This document shows positions 1 through 11,902 of a stretch of DNA of 64,000 nucleotides, piece after piece (within the stretch, counting starts at the first letter, position 1; every line of letters begins with the position of its first letter). Position numbers and translations under genes: made by a program. Origin of the DNA: Ocypus olens (Eukaryota > Arthropoda > Insecta > Coleoptera > Staphylinidae); contig OU343052.1 in NCBI GenBank assembly GCA_910593695.2, positions 10,285,778-10,349,777 on the forward strand, read 5' to 3'. The notes under the pieces are model-generated. The model was not told where the DNA came from. It ran no database searches and saw nothing but the letters and a program-made list of their open reading frames with translations.

Positions 1-329
1 TTCACAAACATTTATTTAAACCAGGTTTGTCGTAAGTCGGTATTATATCTTCAGCTGTGTAAACGTTCTTTATGCGTCATTGTCTGTCACTGAATGCATT
101 TTTGAATTGGTATTGTTCATATTAGAAATGGAGCCTTAGAAGAGGATTTAAGGTAAAAATACATCGAAATAGAAAATAATTTGTTAATAAACATTGTGAA
201 AGATTGAACATCAATTAAACTATGTGTAATGTAATCGCAGAACTTAACCTCAAATTATACGTTCCGTTCACTATTTGAGAGAAGGTTTAGTTAAAATATA
301 AAATTAGTGGCTTCAGATATTCTCCCCTC
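1..329. other. No gene recognised
   Basis: AT-rich sequence with no recognisable coding or repeat signal. It lies just downstream of the transposase relic on the minus strand and may be its 3' flank. Confidence 0.4.
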
Positions 330-960
330 ATGGAGTCATCCGGGTTCGACACACCCTATCTTTAACAAACCCCCGCAGAAAAAATCTACTGGGATCAACG
401 GAGACCTCGGTAGCCAAGCAATAGGTGCTCCTCTACTAATCAATCCATTAGAAAATCTGATCCCCAAGAATTGTCGAAAAGTATTATGAAAATGAAGTGG
501 GGAGCCATCTTGCTGCAGCCACATAATTCTTGTGGCTTAGTTAACATCCTCCAATAGACGTTGTAATTCTTCTTGAAGAAATCGATGATTTGCGAGTTCC
601 TAAAATAATCATCCGAAAATAAATTACCAATCACATACTCACCGATAATTTCTCTCAAAACCATCGATTTTTGTGGTCAAATTCTCTAAGCCAGTGTTGA
701 TTTTCATAAGCATAGTTATGCATGTTCTGACGATTATCAGAACCATTACATTTTAAGGTAGCTTCATCACTGAATGACACCTTTTGATCCTCTCAAAGAT
801 GTTTTTAGAAAACTTTACACATTTTGCTAAATCAAGCCCATAAAGTTCTTGGTGTAACTACATATGGTATGGATGAAACCGGTGCAATTATATCCAAATA
901 GCTTTCTTTGTTAATCCGCAGGTCCAACACAACATTTTTTTTAATAACTTACGGAGCCAC
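330..960 (-). pseudogene. Tc1/mariner-superfamily transposase relic
   Basis: Minus-strand reading in several frames gives successive pieces of a DDE transposase of the insect type that ends in a WPxRSPDLxPxDFFLWGxLK block. In order I see HPYHM/LHQELYGLDLAKCVKF, then SDEATLKCNGSDNRQN (first catalytic Asp), then a block starting VLREIIGEYVIGNLF, then LQQDGSPLHFHN (second catalytic Asp), then APIAWLPRSPLIPVDFF. The frames are broken by shifts and stops, so it is a dead copy. No terminal inverted repeats were identified. Family membership rests on motif order; the exact subfamily is not certain. A fragment from the C-terminus of a similar transposase may lie near 48.7 kb. Confidence 0.6.
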
Positions 961-1302
961 TTGCTTCAAGTATGTCTTTTAGTTTTTGAAATGACTTTAA
1001 ACGAGGATGTCTTAAATTAGATTGGTTAAATGGGGTTTCCAAAATAAGTATAAACCTAATAATTTGGTTTCTGTATAAAAATCTATTCATTGTTTGTTAA
1101 CTAACACAATATATCCCAACATAGTTTTTTCACTAGGTTGATACATTTGTAGCGTAAACGTGTTATACAGTTACACACATTATACAGTTTGCTTTTAGAG
1201 TGTTTTAAGAATGTCTATCTCCTACGCTTCTGTTAAGTATTTTTATAGAGTCATTACCAGAGAGAGGATTTAATGCATTATAAAATGCTGAAGTATTTGC
1301 AT

Positions 1303-2263
1303 ATACCGGGTGTTCGATAAAGAACGCCCAACGCCATAACTCTGTTATTTATTGACCGATGCGGATGATCTGAATACCAAAGCCAATGGCCATTTAAATA
1401 CTAACAAATGGCATTGAAATTTATTTTTTTCAATAATAACTTCTTAGCCAAATAATAGCCAATTTTATTACTTATTTTTCTGAATCCAATAATGCCCAAT
1501 ACGATGTTTTTCGTTTAATATTTTAGTCGAAAAAAAAAGAATCTTCTATTTAAAATTAAATTTTTCAAAATTATAATTAGTGTCTTGGAAAAAAGTGACA
1601 AATGTCATTTTTTGTAAAGTTATGTCAAACATGAATAATAGCGACCTAAAAAGAAGTACCTATGCGACAACTTTAATCTTCAAGACAAAATTCTAAATCT
1701 TCCGTCAGAGACCGATGGTACTTTTCTTGATTTCTAAAGTTCCATCGACAAAATCTGGTCCAAATAATCGGTCATCTAAAATTTGTCACGACACATTTGC
1801 ACTAAATTTTCTTTGAACATTTATTTCAATAATGAGGTGTGGATTATTTTTTAATGTGTTAATTCGCTATCCTTTATAATTATGTCAGAAAAACAGATTA
1901 ATAACAAATGGTTGACATTACTTTACAATAAATGATTTGTCAATTTTTTTTTCAAAAGCACACTACTTTTATTACCAAAAAATCGCATGAACAAGATTTA
2001 TTAGTATTTTTTTCTGGCAACATATCGGGCATATTTGGATCCGGAAAAACAAAGTCTAATATTATAAAATTAGAAAAGTAGCAGCCATGTAAAAATTTAA
2101 AGTTGACTATTATGTGGCAATGAAGTTAATTTTGAAAAAATGTATAATTACCGTCATTTTATAGTATTTAAAAGGCCATTGACTTTATTTTTAATACATT
2201 CAAATCGGACAATAAATAACAGAGTTATGGCGTTGGGCGTTTTCGATGGAACACCCGGTATAT
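1303..2263. repeat. Foldback element, CCGGGTGTTC termini
   Basis: The two ends are inverted copies of one another. The left arm starts TACCGGGTGTTCGATAAAG, the right arm ends with the complement, and both contain the complement pair around CAACGCCATAACTCTGTTAT. Matching arms run about 130 bp and then decay toward an AT-rich centre. Both flanks read TGCATATA, consistent with insertion at a TA-rich target. There is no coding capacity, so it is a non-autonomous DNA transposon. The terminal motif resembles the longer foldback at 2876-4832 but the arms are unrelated. Confidence 0.75.
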
Positions 2264-2875
2264 GCATTTACAACCTCGAAAATATTCAACAAATATGCAA
2301 TATTATATGCAAATATGCAAGTAGTAAATTGAAATATTTTAATGAAAAAATACATGTTTGTTTATGCCTATATATTTTTATTATAAACAATAAAGGCACA
2401 TACTTTTATTAATGTTAATAATAAGAAATAAAAAATGCCAAACTTGTTGTATATAATTAGTCTTATTGATAAGACTACAATTAACAAATTATTTTGGAAA
2501 CAACTACTAATACCGCGACGAATATTGAATTATACAAACATCGCAAATTATGTTTTGCGAAAATTTGTCTTGTAAAAAGTTAACCCATAAAGTTGTTTAT
2601 CGCAGGACGAATTGACAATTCATTTGATAATATTTGGCCAGTATTTCCTTGAATGTGCAATGTGCCATACGATAAAAAGTTAAATATCACCATTATATGA
2701 TAAAATAAGCATTTAAAGACGAAATATGCATTATATGGGCAAATATGCAAATATATTCAAAAATATGCATTTTGCATATAATCCTCGCTCTAGTCATTAC
2801 ACATTCATCTGTATCTCTTTGTATGTTTTGCTAGAATTCGTTTTAGGCCATTATAATTGTTTTATATTACCAACA
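2264..2875. other. AT-rich spacer with ATATGCAAAT repeats, no gene
   Basis: The spacer between two foldback elements is rich in scattered ATATGCAAAT-like words (for example at 2300-2325 and 2725-2780). No coding signal was seen. Confidence 0.4.
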
Positions 2876-4832
2876 TACCGGGTGACCCAGCGATCTGTAA
2901 AAGCCCCATAACTTATTTGCTGTTTGAGATATCGACTTCTAGTTTTCCTGAACTGGTACCGACACTTATTCTACATATTTTAAAAATATGTATGTTTTTG
3001 TACAGGGTGTCCCAATGTACATAACAGACCAAAGTTATGTTTTTTTAAATGGAACATCCTATATTTTATACTTTATTTTCAACCCTCTTGAGAAGCTGAT
3101 AAAAATGGTATCAGATAGTATGGGTCTATTATGGACGGTTGGTTAGTTATGGGCAAATTTGTGGCAAAAACAAGGACACATTGAAAAAGTTGCAGAAGCG
3201 CTTCTAGCAATGCTAGCGTCGTTTTTTATACACTAAAGAATTTTCCACATCATGAAGAATAATACAAATCGGCTTTGGTTCTTTTTGTTCATACTGCTAT
3301 ACAGGGTGTCAACATACGCAAAATAATGGATAACTATTTTTTTTCAAATGGAACACCCTATATATCTTGCCACCAATGCATGGAATTTTTAATAAGCTTT
3401 CCAATGATGTACAATTTGTATAATGAAATATGAAGGATTCTTAAGATTTATCCAAAAAACATTTTTCTTTTGTCACCTCCTGCTCATTTTTGGATTTTCA
3501 GCCAAAACTATACATTTTCTGAAAAAATAATAAGAGATCAAAGTTGTAGAGCTGAAAATTTTAGATCGATATAGGTCTTTCGACTTTTCCAATAATGCGT
3601 GCATTGCCCGCCAGAGTGCGCAAAATCGTGACCGTATATGCATTTTAGCGTTTTTCTCAAATTTTTTGTTAATTAATTGCACTATACTTCATTTTCCACG
3701 TCCTCTAGCAGAGAAACGGGTAATTATAGAATTATTTAAATGACCTACATCGATTGAAAATATTCCGCTCTACAACTCTCAAAAGAAGCAATTTTTGCCC
3801 AAATGGCATAGTTTTTGCTAAAAATGCAAAAAAACATTGAAAAACGCAAAAATTGATAAATACATTTTTAATTTGCATTTTTAGGGAAAACTATGCGTTT
3901 TTTGCAAAAATTGCTTCTATTAAGAGTTGTAGAACGGAAAATTTTGAATCGATATGAGCCATTTTAATTTCCCTATAATTTTCCGTTTCTCTTCTAGAGG
4001 GTGAAGAAAATAAAGTATAGTGCAATTTATTAATAAAAAATTTGAAAAGAAAACGCTAAAATGCATATACGGTCACGATTTTGCGCGCTCTGGCGGGCAA
4101 TGCACGCATTATCTTAAAAGTTAAAAGACCTATGTCGATCGAAAATTTTTCGCTCTACAACTTTGGTCTCTTATAATTTTTCCTGAAAATGCATAGTTTT
4201 GGCTGAAAATCTAAAAATCAGCAGAAGGTGACGAAACAAATATGTTTTTATTGATAAACCTCAAGAATCCTTAATATTTTGTTATACAAACTGTATATCA
4301 TTGGAAAGCTTATTAAAAATTCCATCGATTAGTGGCAACTTATATAGGGTGTTCCATTTGAAAAAAAATAGTTATCCATTGTTTTGCTTATGTTGACACC
4401 CTGTATAGCGCTATCAATAAAAGAGAACCAAAGCCGATGTGTATTATTCTTTATGATGTGGGACATTTTCTAGTGTATAAATAATGATGGTATCTTTGCT
4501 AGGAACGCTTCTGCAATGTTTTCAATGTGTACATGTTTTTGCCACAAATTTGCCCATAACTAACCAACCGTCCATAATAGACCCATACTATCTCATACTA
4601 GTTTTATCAGCTTCTCAAGAGGGTTGAAAATAAAGTATAAAATATAGGGTGTTCCATTTAAAAAAACATAACTTTGTTCTGTTATGTATATTGGGACACC
4701 CCGTACAAAAACATACATATTTTTAAAATATGTAGAATAAGTGTGGGTACCAGTTTAAGAAAACTAGAAGTCGATATCTCAAACAGAAAATAAGTTATGG
4801 GGCTTTTACAGATCGCTGGGTCACCCGGTATG
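2876..4832. repeat. Long foldback element family B, copy 1
   Basis: A nearly 2-kb palindrome. The left end begins TACCGGGTGACCCAGCGATC and the right end is its inverse. The arms fold around a centre near 3850 and remain alignable almost throughout. Inside each arm sit inner TACAGGGTGTC motifs (about 3002 and 3301 on the left, inverse at about 4392 and 4691 on the right), so the element looks like concentric terminal repeats. It has no open reading frame of note. Copies 2 and 3 are at 24832 and 36507. As RNA it would form a long hairpin. Confidence 0.85.
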
Positions 4833-5236
4833 TATTTCTACTGTCATTAACCGTTAATTTATTTGTCTGTCATTTATGACTCTTTTCATTCTCTCTGGTG
4901 AAATTATCAGTAAAACGCCTAATTTGTTATTACATTTTCTTTTCAGTAACCTTTATGAATGAACTTTTTATCTCCCTAAAGAAATATAATTGATTAAAAT
5001 AATCAAAAACAGTGTTTATAGATAAAATACAATGGAATTGGAGAGTAATGGGTTGAGTGGTGGGAGGGTAAATAATTTCGTATTTAAGTCAAATATACCG
5101 TGCTTTCAATAATTCGTCGAACATAGGGAACGCAGGAGACGCACTTGGATTTAATTTCATTCCAAAAGTTTCAATTTCATAATTTTTTTTGTATCAAAAC
5201 CTTCAAAGCACTCTGGATGTAATAGTATATTATATA
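4833..5236. other. No gene recognised
   Basis: AT-rich spacer between a foldback element and a short dispersed repeat. No recognisable coding or RNA signal. Confidence 0.4.
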
Positions 5237-5371
5237 ACTAGAGTTGTAAGTGGTAAATTACGCTCAAGTGAAGGATATTGCGGACGAGTCACATAGCGGC
5301 GAGTATCTTAATTTCACGAGCGCGTAATTGCGTTACAACTCGCGTTATGTACTATACTTTACCTTCGACCT
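5237..5371 (+). repeat. Short dispersed repeat, copy 1
   Basis: About 135 bp of CpG-rich sequence (ends near ACTAGAGTTGTAAGTGG and CTTTACCTTCGACC) that recurs in inverse orientation at 16541-16674. The two ends are themselves partly inverted (GTAAATTACGC against GCGTAATTGCG), so it is probably a small MITE. Confidence 0.6.
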
Positions 5372-5714
5372 TACATTTATTCGCTTGAACTAAAGACATA
5401 TTGAAACTGAATCTTGTCAGGGTGACGTTTAAATTTGCATGCAATTGTCCGGTAATGGCAATGTAGGACGACTACCAACTAAACAAACGAATTACCGTTC
5501 GAACAATTTTCCGTCGAATAATATATTGTCCAATACGTTGATTGAACAAATTTAAGGATACGGATCGTTGTACCCACTCTGAAGTGTTAATCTACTAAGA
5601 TACTGTTGCGATGGAAGTACCAATAAGGCATGGCGTGAAGTTTATTGTGTCGGTTATTGTTTTAACCAATAAGTTGTAATCTGACGTTTAAATGTCACTG
5701 TCACTTTCGATATT
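5372..5714. other. No gene recognised
   Basis: Spacer with no clear signal. It may include the 3' flank of the piggyBac relic on the minus strand. Confidence 0.35.
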
Positions 5715-6900
5715 TAAAGACGAAGGAGTAGGTAAATGTACATTACACTTTCTACACATAAAATTGGATTGACTTTTACAAAATTTGCAGCTTTTATACG
5801 CTTTGTTTTAATGTACTCTAATAAGATGTCCAACATTGTCATATCGAATTTCACCAGGTAAATAAGTTTTGGATGGTCTTCCAAGATTGTGGTTCAATTC
5901 CTTGTTCTTCGCTATTTTAAGAGCAACAGCTATATATGTTAGGAAATGCAATTGTGACATATTTTCTTCACCATACAGTCTAGCAAGTTGGAAAATGGAG
6001 CTTGCCTCGATTCTTCTGATTCAGTAATTTGTAATACCGTTATCGTGCAAGTGCATGCCTCCAATATTTTTATTATAATCAGCAATTACATGTAGCTGTG
6101 TAATTGCAACTTGCCTTCTTTGTTTTTGATCATACCTTTTTGCATTGATCAGAGGTATGACTGCCAAAATTTATAATGACGGTGACTACTGAATTATCAT
6201 TCCGTCGTACCACAGGTATTTCCGATGATTCGTTGAATGATGAGTCAAATGTACCTCTGGATTTTTTGCAAAAGACATAAACACCTTTTTCTTTTAAAAC
6301 TGCCATCAAAAACATCAAAGGTTATCAAAGAAAAATCAATGGTGTGATGGATTCGGTACAACAGATAGGAAATTGCAAACTACTTGCCCTCCTAATTCAC
6401 AATCTGCATTGGTTTCCTCTGCAACTTGTTGGCTGTTCACTCCACCATATGGATTAAATTAAAATAGATAGCCATCTGTAGATGCTAAACACAAGAGATT
6501 GGACCCGAAGTGAACCGGCTTATTCTTGATTAACATCTTAGCTGAATTCCTACTAAAATAAGGCGCTATTTCTTCATAGATGGAAATATTATGAGAACAT
6601 ATCCCAAACTGCAAATATCTCTCATTCACCTTATTGAAAATTGAACGCACTTTAGAAAATGTATCTTGTTTGTTCAAATTGTCATTTTTGGATTAATTTA
6701 TTTTAAAACTTATTTCTGGACATACAATTCTTCACTAAATTCAAACCTTTATCTGTATCCTTACTCCAATACATCCTTTCCTAAAGTAATGGGTGGTAAA
6801 TATTCCAATAAATTTGTTAAGATTTCTTGAAGTCAAAGTAAAATCATGTCGATTTGATTTATTGGACTAGAGTCGCAATTCTCCTCAGTGAAAATTAAAA
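5715..6900 (-). pseudogene. piggyBac-family transposase relic
   Basis: Minus-strand pieces follow piggyBac transposase order: GMYWSKDTDKGLNLVKN, then YLQFGICSHNISIYEE and APYFSRNSAKMLIKNKPVHF (the conserved DE-containing block), then NLLCLASTDGYLF, then RGTFDSSFNESSEIPVVRRN followed by DNSVVTVIINFG, then a tail with LGRPSKTYL and a cysteine-rich C-terminal stretch (CKFCK, CRKCNVHLP). The frame is broken many times, so it is not functional. I did not find TTAA-flanked terminal repeats. An unrelated piggyBac relic lies at 40803-41740. Confidence 0.75.
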
Positions 6901-7479
6901 GAAACATTCTATTGGCGATAAGTTTCCAACTCCTACAATCGTCTTTATTGGAAACTGAGCTAGTTGAATATGTAGGCATCTTTTCATTTTGCCTATTTGC
7001 GTCTTTGATATTTGTACAATATTTGTCCATATTGCTACCATGGCTATGCACTTTTAATGTAACTGCGATTTTCGGCTTGGCTTTTTAGTGTTCATCGATA
7101 ATAATATCGTCAAACGTTTCCTCAATTATTTTGACATAACAAAAAGCAAAGCCTACTTGAGGAAATTGAGTGTTAAATGTATAACTAATTTTCAATTTAG
7201 TTTCTTTCGTTTATTTTTGTAAATATGCAAAATATAAAAAAAAAACATTTTAATAAAAGTAGTTTCTTTTAAAAAGACCTATCAATTAATACCATACTCG
7301 ACTTATGTTGCCATTTGAAATTTTAAAGTTACTTCCAGTTCCGGGTACTTCCTGATTATTCCGGTAAAAAATAAATTCATCAGTGGATTCCTCGGGTTCA
7401 CTTTGGTAATACATTTTTTTGTCCCAGTCACATTCGACCAAGCGCTGTCGAAATAAAAGGCTGGTAAGGGTGGTCTGAG

Positions 7480-7800
7480 ACGCCCGGTATATCAATGGAG
7501 AGAAATGTGTGATTTTCCCTGAGGTGCAAATTTGTATCCCGAGGGCGAAAGCCTGAGGTATACAGCGTACTGAAGGAAAAATATCATTCTCTCCCGAGAT
7601 ACATATACTATTTTTTTCACAAACGGGATATTTAAGAATAAAACGTTCGTTCTTAAAACCCAACTTAGAGTTACAGTTAAACTAAATAATGGAACCTCAC
7701 AGAGAGAGAAGTAATAATTTCTCTCCCTTGGGGGTGAAATGTTACATCTCTCACGATTTCGAGGGCTGAGAAATCGACTTTCTCTCCCGTTTGTGAAAAA
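7480..7800 (-). repeat. Dispersed repeat X, copy A (uninterrupted site)
   Basis: The reverse complement matches 22641-22857 plus 23627-23745: CACAAACGGGA, then GGTTGGGTTTTA, then TCTTAA/ATATTCCCGTTTGTG, then the CTCGG(G/A)AGAGAATG block and CCCTCGGGATACAA. In this copy the TATATGTATCTCGG site is continuous; in copy B it is split by a 770-bp foldback. At its own end (7480-7500) it carries GGTGGTCTGAGACGCCCGGTATA, the terminus of another CCGGGTG/CAGGGTG-type element, apparently truncated. Confidence 0.7.
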
Positions 7801-9813
7801 AATAATTTATAAAGTAAAAATAAAAAAAATACCTTTGTTTATAAAAACATATATTTTTTTAAGACATCGTAGATTATTGCAAAATTAGACATATATACCG
7901 ATATTCAGTAATTTGTTGTAAAGGGCCATATGATTTTAAATAATTTTGAAGGCATATATTGTATAAACGGCTTATTCATAATGCACATGGAAAATCTTAT
8001 CTTTTTTTTAATCAGTGCAAGTTCCAAAAAAAAATTCAATTTTAAAATATTGCATCGGCATTAATGGGTTAATCGATTTGCTAAGATCACTTCAGTATTC
8101 TGTCTTGCCCACAAGCCTTTGGTACTCAGACGTACGAGTATGCACTCTAATATCAGTTGCAATTAATTCCACTGTTAATAATAAAAGACATGAACATATT
8201 GCCATATACATCTCACGAACAATGACGCAAATTTTATTTTTAAAACAAAACTTCTGCTTAAACCGATATATTGATAATATGGGGAAGGTAAAATATGAAA
8301 GGAAACCTGCTGAGTGGAAACATAATATCCAGTACACAATGTATCTACATCTTTTATATGAAATCTCTTTTATTTGGCTTCCATCACCTGTGATTTATAT
8401 TGGAATCATGGTATACATTTGGAGTTTATTTTTGGTTGAGCCGACGCGACCCCCTCGACATATATCCTCATAGAATTTTGACGATAGAAATGTGCTGGAA
8501 ATAATAATGTCTCGCGTTGATGCATTTCTAAGAAATTGATCGATGAATTCCATTACCGTCGGACGGGCAAAGGTTTTAGGGAAATATATAGTGCTAAAGC
8601 AGAAATAATGTATTTCATGTCGCGAAGATATATGAATGGGAATGAGTGTCTCACCGGATTCCCCATTCTTAAATCGAATCGCAACAATCATTTAATTTTC
8701 TCGGAGTATGTTTGACTATGCTGCCTGCATTCCCATTAACTATTTCCCAGATGGCACTTGAAGGTTCCCAGATCGGTTAAGGGATTGATATAAGCGGATA
8801 CTGATACTTGATGAGATTAAACGTCGGCATGGGAATACAGACGGAAATAAATTGGTCCCACCCTAACAAGAATCTCTCAATTACATCTTGTTAGTTATAT
8901 ACCTATTCACTTCAACCCTTTATTACGACCACCGCAAGGAATGAATGGATGTAACCAAATGTTCCGGGAAAAAAGCTTGAAGACGTATCGCCGAGGTGTT
9001 ATGAGTGCGGTCTGTTTAAGTCGGAGGTTAAATTAAAAAAGGTGCATTATTAAGTTAGGGCGATATTTTATTTAAGTTACACATTTCGTAAGCCCCGCCA
9101 TTCGCCTCTGACGCTCTCTGACTTAATAAACCGCGCCGCGGACCGCTCTATTTCCCAAAAGACCGCAAACTCACTTATCATTTAATACCTTATTTGATTT
9201 AAGCCTACACTCACAAAAAGTCATTACGCATAAACTGAACTGATCACTGTCAATCTGTAAAGTTCTGTAAATAGTTTTGCATAATAATCTCCCAGTAGGG
9301 TTTTTACATTTTTAAATAGATATTAAATGTGTTTTATTTAATCCTACGTATTTAAATCATTTGACGTAAAGCGAATCAAGTTAAGTTTATTATCCGGTTG
9401 TACATTTTTCTTTGAAATTTTCCTGTACTGTATTATTGGTATATTTCCGTTCACTCCACATTTTCCCCTTGTCGTTCTTTTCTGGTACATGTTACGCATA
9501 TTCCTCTTCTGAGTTTATTATCTTACATGCGGAATCATGTCCGATCCAACTAAACTATTCCCCGATTATTTTATTTATCTCTAAGTTCTGTTTGCCTGTT
9601 TCATTTCTTGTTCTCTCCGTTTATGTCATTCTCAATTTTTGCGAAAAAGTGTGTTTTACACACTCGCATTTTTGCCATGGTCTCTATTTTACTATTGTAG
9701 ATTATAGTTAATCTTTTTTTACTATTTCTGGCTTTATTATTTTATATTTTTACTAATTCTGGTTTTATTAATTTTGGTATCGCATTCTTTCCAAAGAAAA
9801 TTGTATTCATTAT
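7801..9813. other. No gene recognised
   Basis: Two kb without a recognisable gene. Open frames exist at 8015-8473 (+, 152 codons) and 8395-8691 (-), but neither resembles a known family and both have composition expected by chance. A short CpG-richer patch lies near 9090-9170. Confidence 0.4.
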
Positions 9814-9899
9814 ACGAGGGTGTATCAATAGAAACTTTAAGACTGCCTCAACATTATGCCAAGTTGAAGGGTTTTATTGATACACCCTCGTATAATGAA
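9814..9899. repeat. 86-bp mariner-type palindrome
   Basis: TATACGAGGGTGTATCAATA at the left is an exact inverse of the right end. This is the TA-flanked CGAGGG end typical of mariner elements. It may be a mini-element derived from a mariner, or two ends brought together next to the relic at 9950-10590. Confidence 0.65.
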
Positions 9900-9949
9900 A
9901 ACTTTATTATAAATAATATATAACTAAGGAAAAATGATAAATATTATTT

Positions 9950-10590
9950 TTCGGCGTAGTCTCTCTATATCGTTCAATTTAAATAACCCACTGCTTCGCA
10001 AGTGCATGGATATCACTTTTAAAGAGCTCTTTAGTCCATGGCTGAGGCCACGCCTGCACCGCTGATTTCACCTCTTCATCACTTCTGAAATGCTTGCCTT
10101 CCATCGATTCTTTAAGCGGTCCAAAGACATGAAAGTTACTTGTGACGAGGTCTGTTGTCTAAGACATTCAAATCTAATATCGTGAATAGCCTGAGCTGAT
10201 AAACGGTTTGTATGTGGTCTGGCATTATTATGCTGTAACAATACATCCGCAGTCAAAAGTCCTCGTCGGTTACTCTTGATTACGGGGCAGAGTTGATTTT
10301 TAATCAGATCTGAATAAGAATTACTGATTGCTGTCACTCCCTTTTCTAGTGTAATGTTCTAAAATTATTTCCTTTACATCCCAAAATAGAGTGAGCATGA
10401 GTTTTCCAGCTGATTTTTTTTTTGGTTTCGACGATAAGCTGTGCCGCCATTCTTTACTTAATATTTTTGTTTCTGGTTGGTGATAGTGAACCCAGGTCTC
10501 ATCGCCTCTAACAATTTTTCCCATAAATGCATCACTTTCGACAAGGAAACGATGCAAAAGTTCCTTACAAAAAAGTGTTGGTGACAAGAT
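9950..10590 (-). pseudogene. mariner transposase relic 1
   Basis: Minus-strand reading gives the catalytic half of a mariner transposase: FLVESDAFMGKIVRGDETWV (first Asp), then HYHQPETKILSKEWRHS, then SAGKLMLTLFWDVK, then SYSDLIKNQL and LLQHNNARPHTNR, then sequence up to KRFFKSDIHALAKQWVI-like residues. The second catalytic position (HDNARPH in active mariners) reads HNNARPH, so the Asp is lost. One frameshift near 10321 separates the two main frames, and the N-terminal DNA-binding half is missing. The mariner-type terminal repeat lies just beyond its 3' end at 9814. Confidence 0.8.
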
Positions 10591-11427
10591 AGTCTCACAA
10601 AGGAGGGGAATAATCTACCGAACTGATGAAAGCAATCAATTTATCCGAATTAAAGAAAAAATTGCAGTTTCACTAGTAATAGTGTATCAATTAATGTCTA
10701 ATTACAAATTCATTCGATTTTAAGAAATAATTATTTTCCTTAAGCAGCATAATTATTTCGAAAAAGAAAAATAATTTTCGGCAATCATCATTTTCGTGAG
10801 GTGTATTTGTTAAGAATATTTCGAGAAGAAATATACATTTTAATAATGTATCCTCCAAACCGCTTTGGATTGATTTCAAAAACTTCGGTTTATGTAAAAT
10901 TATTATTATTTCGTAAGATCATAGCTACATGTGATAACCGCATCCTTATTGACTGAAACAGCCAATCATAAAACGAACCATAAAAACGAGGAAAACATAC
11001 GTAAACACCAACCAAGAGCCAGAATACAAAATCGAAAATATGGTGTTTTCCGTAATCAATACAGATATTTTAACCAATTAAATAAATCCATTTTGTGAAC
11101 GAAATAATCAACAATGACCAATTTTGTTGGTACTTAAAGAGAGTACATCATCTCCAGTAGTGACTAATGCTCGTGTTGTGATGATAAAAGCGTATCATGA
11201 CGCAAATTATAATTTAAAAAAATAGTACAACCAATGCCATGAAAAAAATAGAGGAATTCATCCCCAGCTGAAGCAAAATCAAAACTATTTGCTTTTCATT
11301 CTATAGCACCAATAAAGTATATTGGTGCTAGAAATTATTTATAATTTTTATAAGTCAAAATTAAAAGAGATATACAATACTAATTAATAATACAAGATAA
11401 TATGTTTGCAATGTATTGATAGATAGT
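10591..11427. other. No gene recognised
   Basis: AT-rich sequence. The 62-codon open frame on the minus strand near 10691-10879 is not recognisable. Confidence 0.4.
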
Positions 11428-11902
11428 AAGGTGCCACACAATTTTATTTCTGAGTTGGCCATGCTTGTGAAAGAGAAACATACTAGTCATGTCTGAGATT
11501 TTTTTAATAAAAAAATAAAAAATAAAAAGGATGGTTGACAGGGATTCGGGTTGAGGAAGCGCGGATGATTTATGAATTGACGTAGCCAACTAGGGCATTC
11601 TGCCACAACCAATAATAATAATCATTTATTATGATGAAAGGGACATACACTAAACATCCATGGACCCGCACGACCATTTTTCGTTCCGAAAAAGTGACTG
11701 CGCGGATGGGATTCGAACCCACGACCACGAGGCCCGTAAGCAGGTGCTCTACTCACTGGGCCACCACGGCCCCATATCAGAGTTTAATTATTATTATTTT
11801 TAAATCTAATTCAATTGACCTAATGGTTCTCATGGCGTTATAATATGCGACATACCTCATTTATTTCACAGCCAACTCTGAAACAATTTTTTTTGGCTCA
11901 CA
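11428..11902. repeat. MITE family M1, copy A (split by a SINE)
   Basis: Ends GTGCCACACAATTTTATTTC and the inverse TTTTTTTTGGCTCACA match the terminal repeats of the 188-bp MITE at 61361-61548 in reverse orientation. Internal matches include GTCATGTCTGAGAT on the left and TTTTTAAATCTAATTCAATT and ATATGCGACATACCTCATTT on the right. About 287 extra bp between them are the SINE at 11510-11790. Confidence 0.75.
11510..11790 (-). repeat. tRNA-derived SINE, copy 1
   Basis: Read on the minus strand, 11776 to about 11699 gives a tRNA-like head with box A (TGGCCCAGTGAGTAGAGC) and a perfect box B (GGTTCGAATCC), followed by a short hairpin (TTTCGGAACGAAAAA) and CGGGTCCATGGATGT. The anticodon arm does not pair well and the acceptor stem is not closed, so it is a retroposon rather than a tRNA gene. 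Copy 2 at about 13865-14075 has the same head, hairpin and GGGTCCATGG order. It sits inside MITE M1. Confidence 0.7.

Noticed and set aside
8015..8473. 152-codon open frame as a gene
   Set aside because: No family resemblance, no splice context, and an antisense open frame of similar quality overlaps it.
11699..11776. tRNA gene on the minus strand (boxes A and B present)
   Set aside because: Anticodon stem and acceptor stem do not close, and the same module recurs at 13.95 kb with a common tail, so it is a SINE head.
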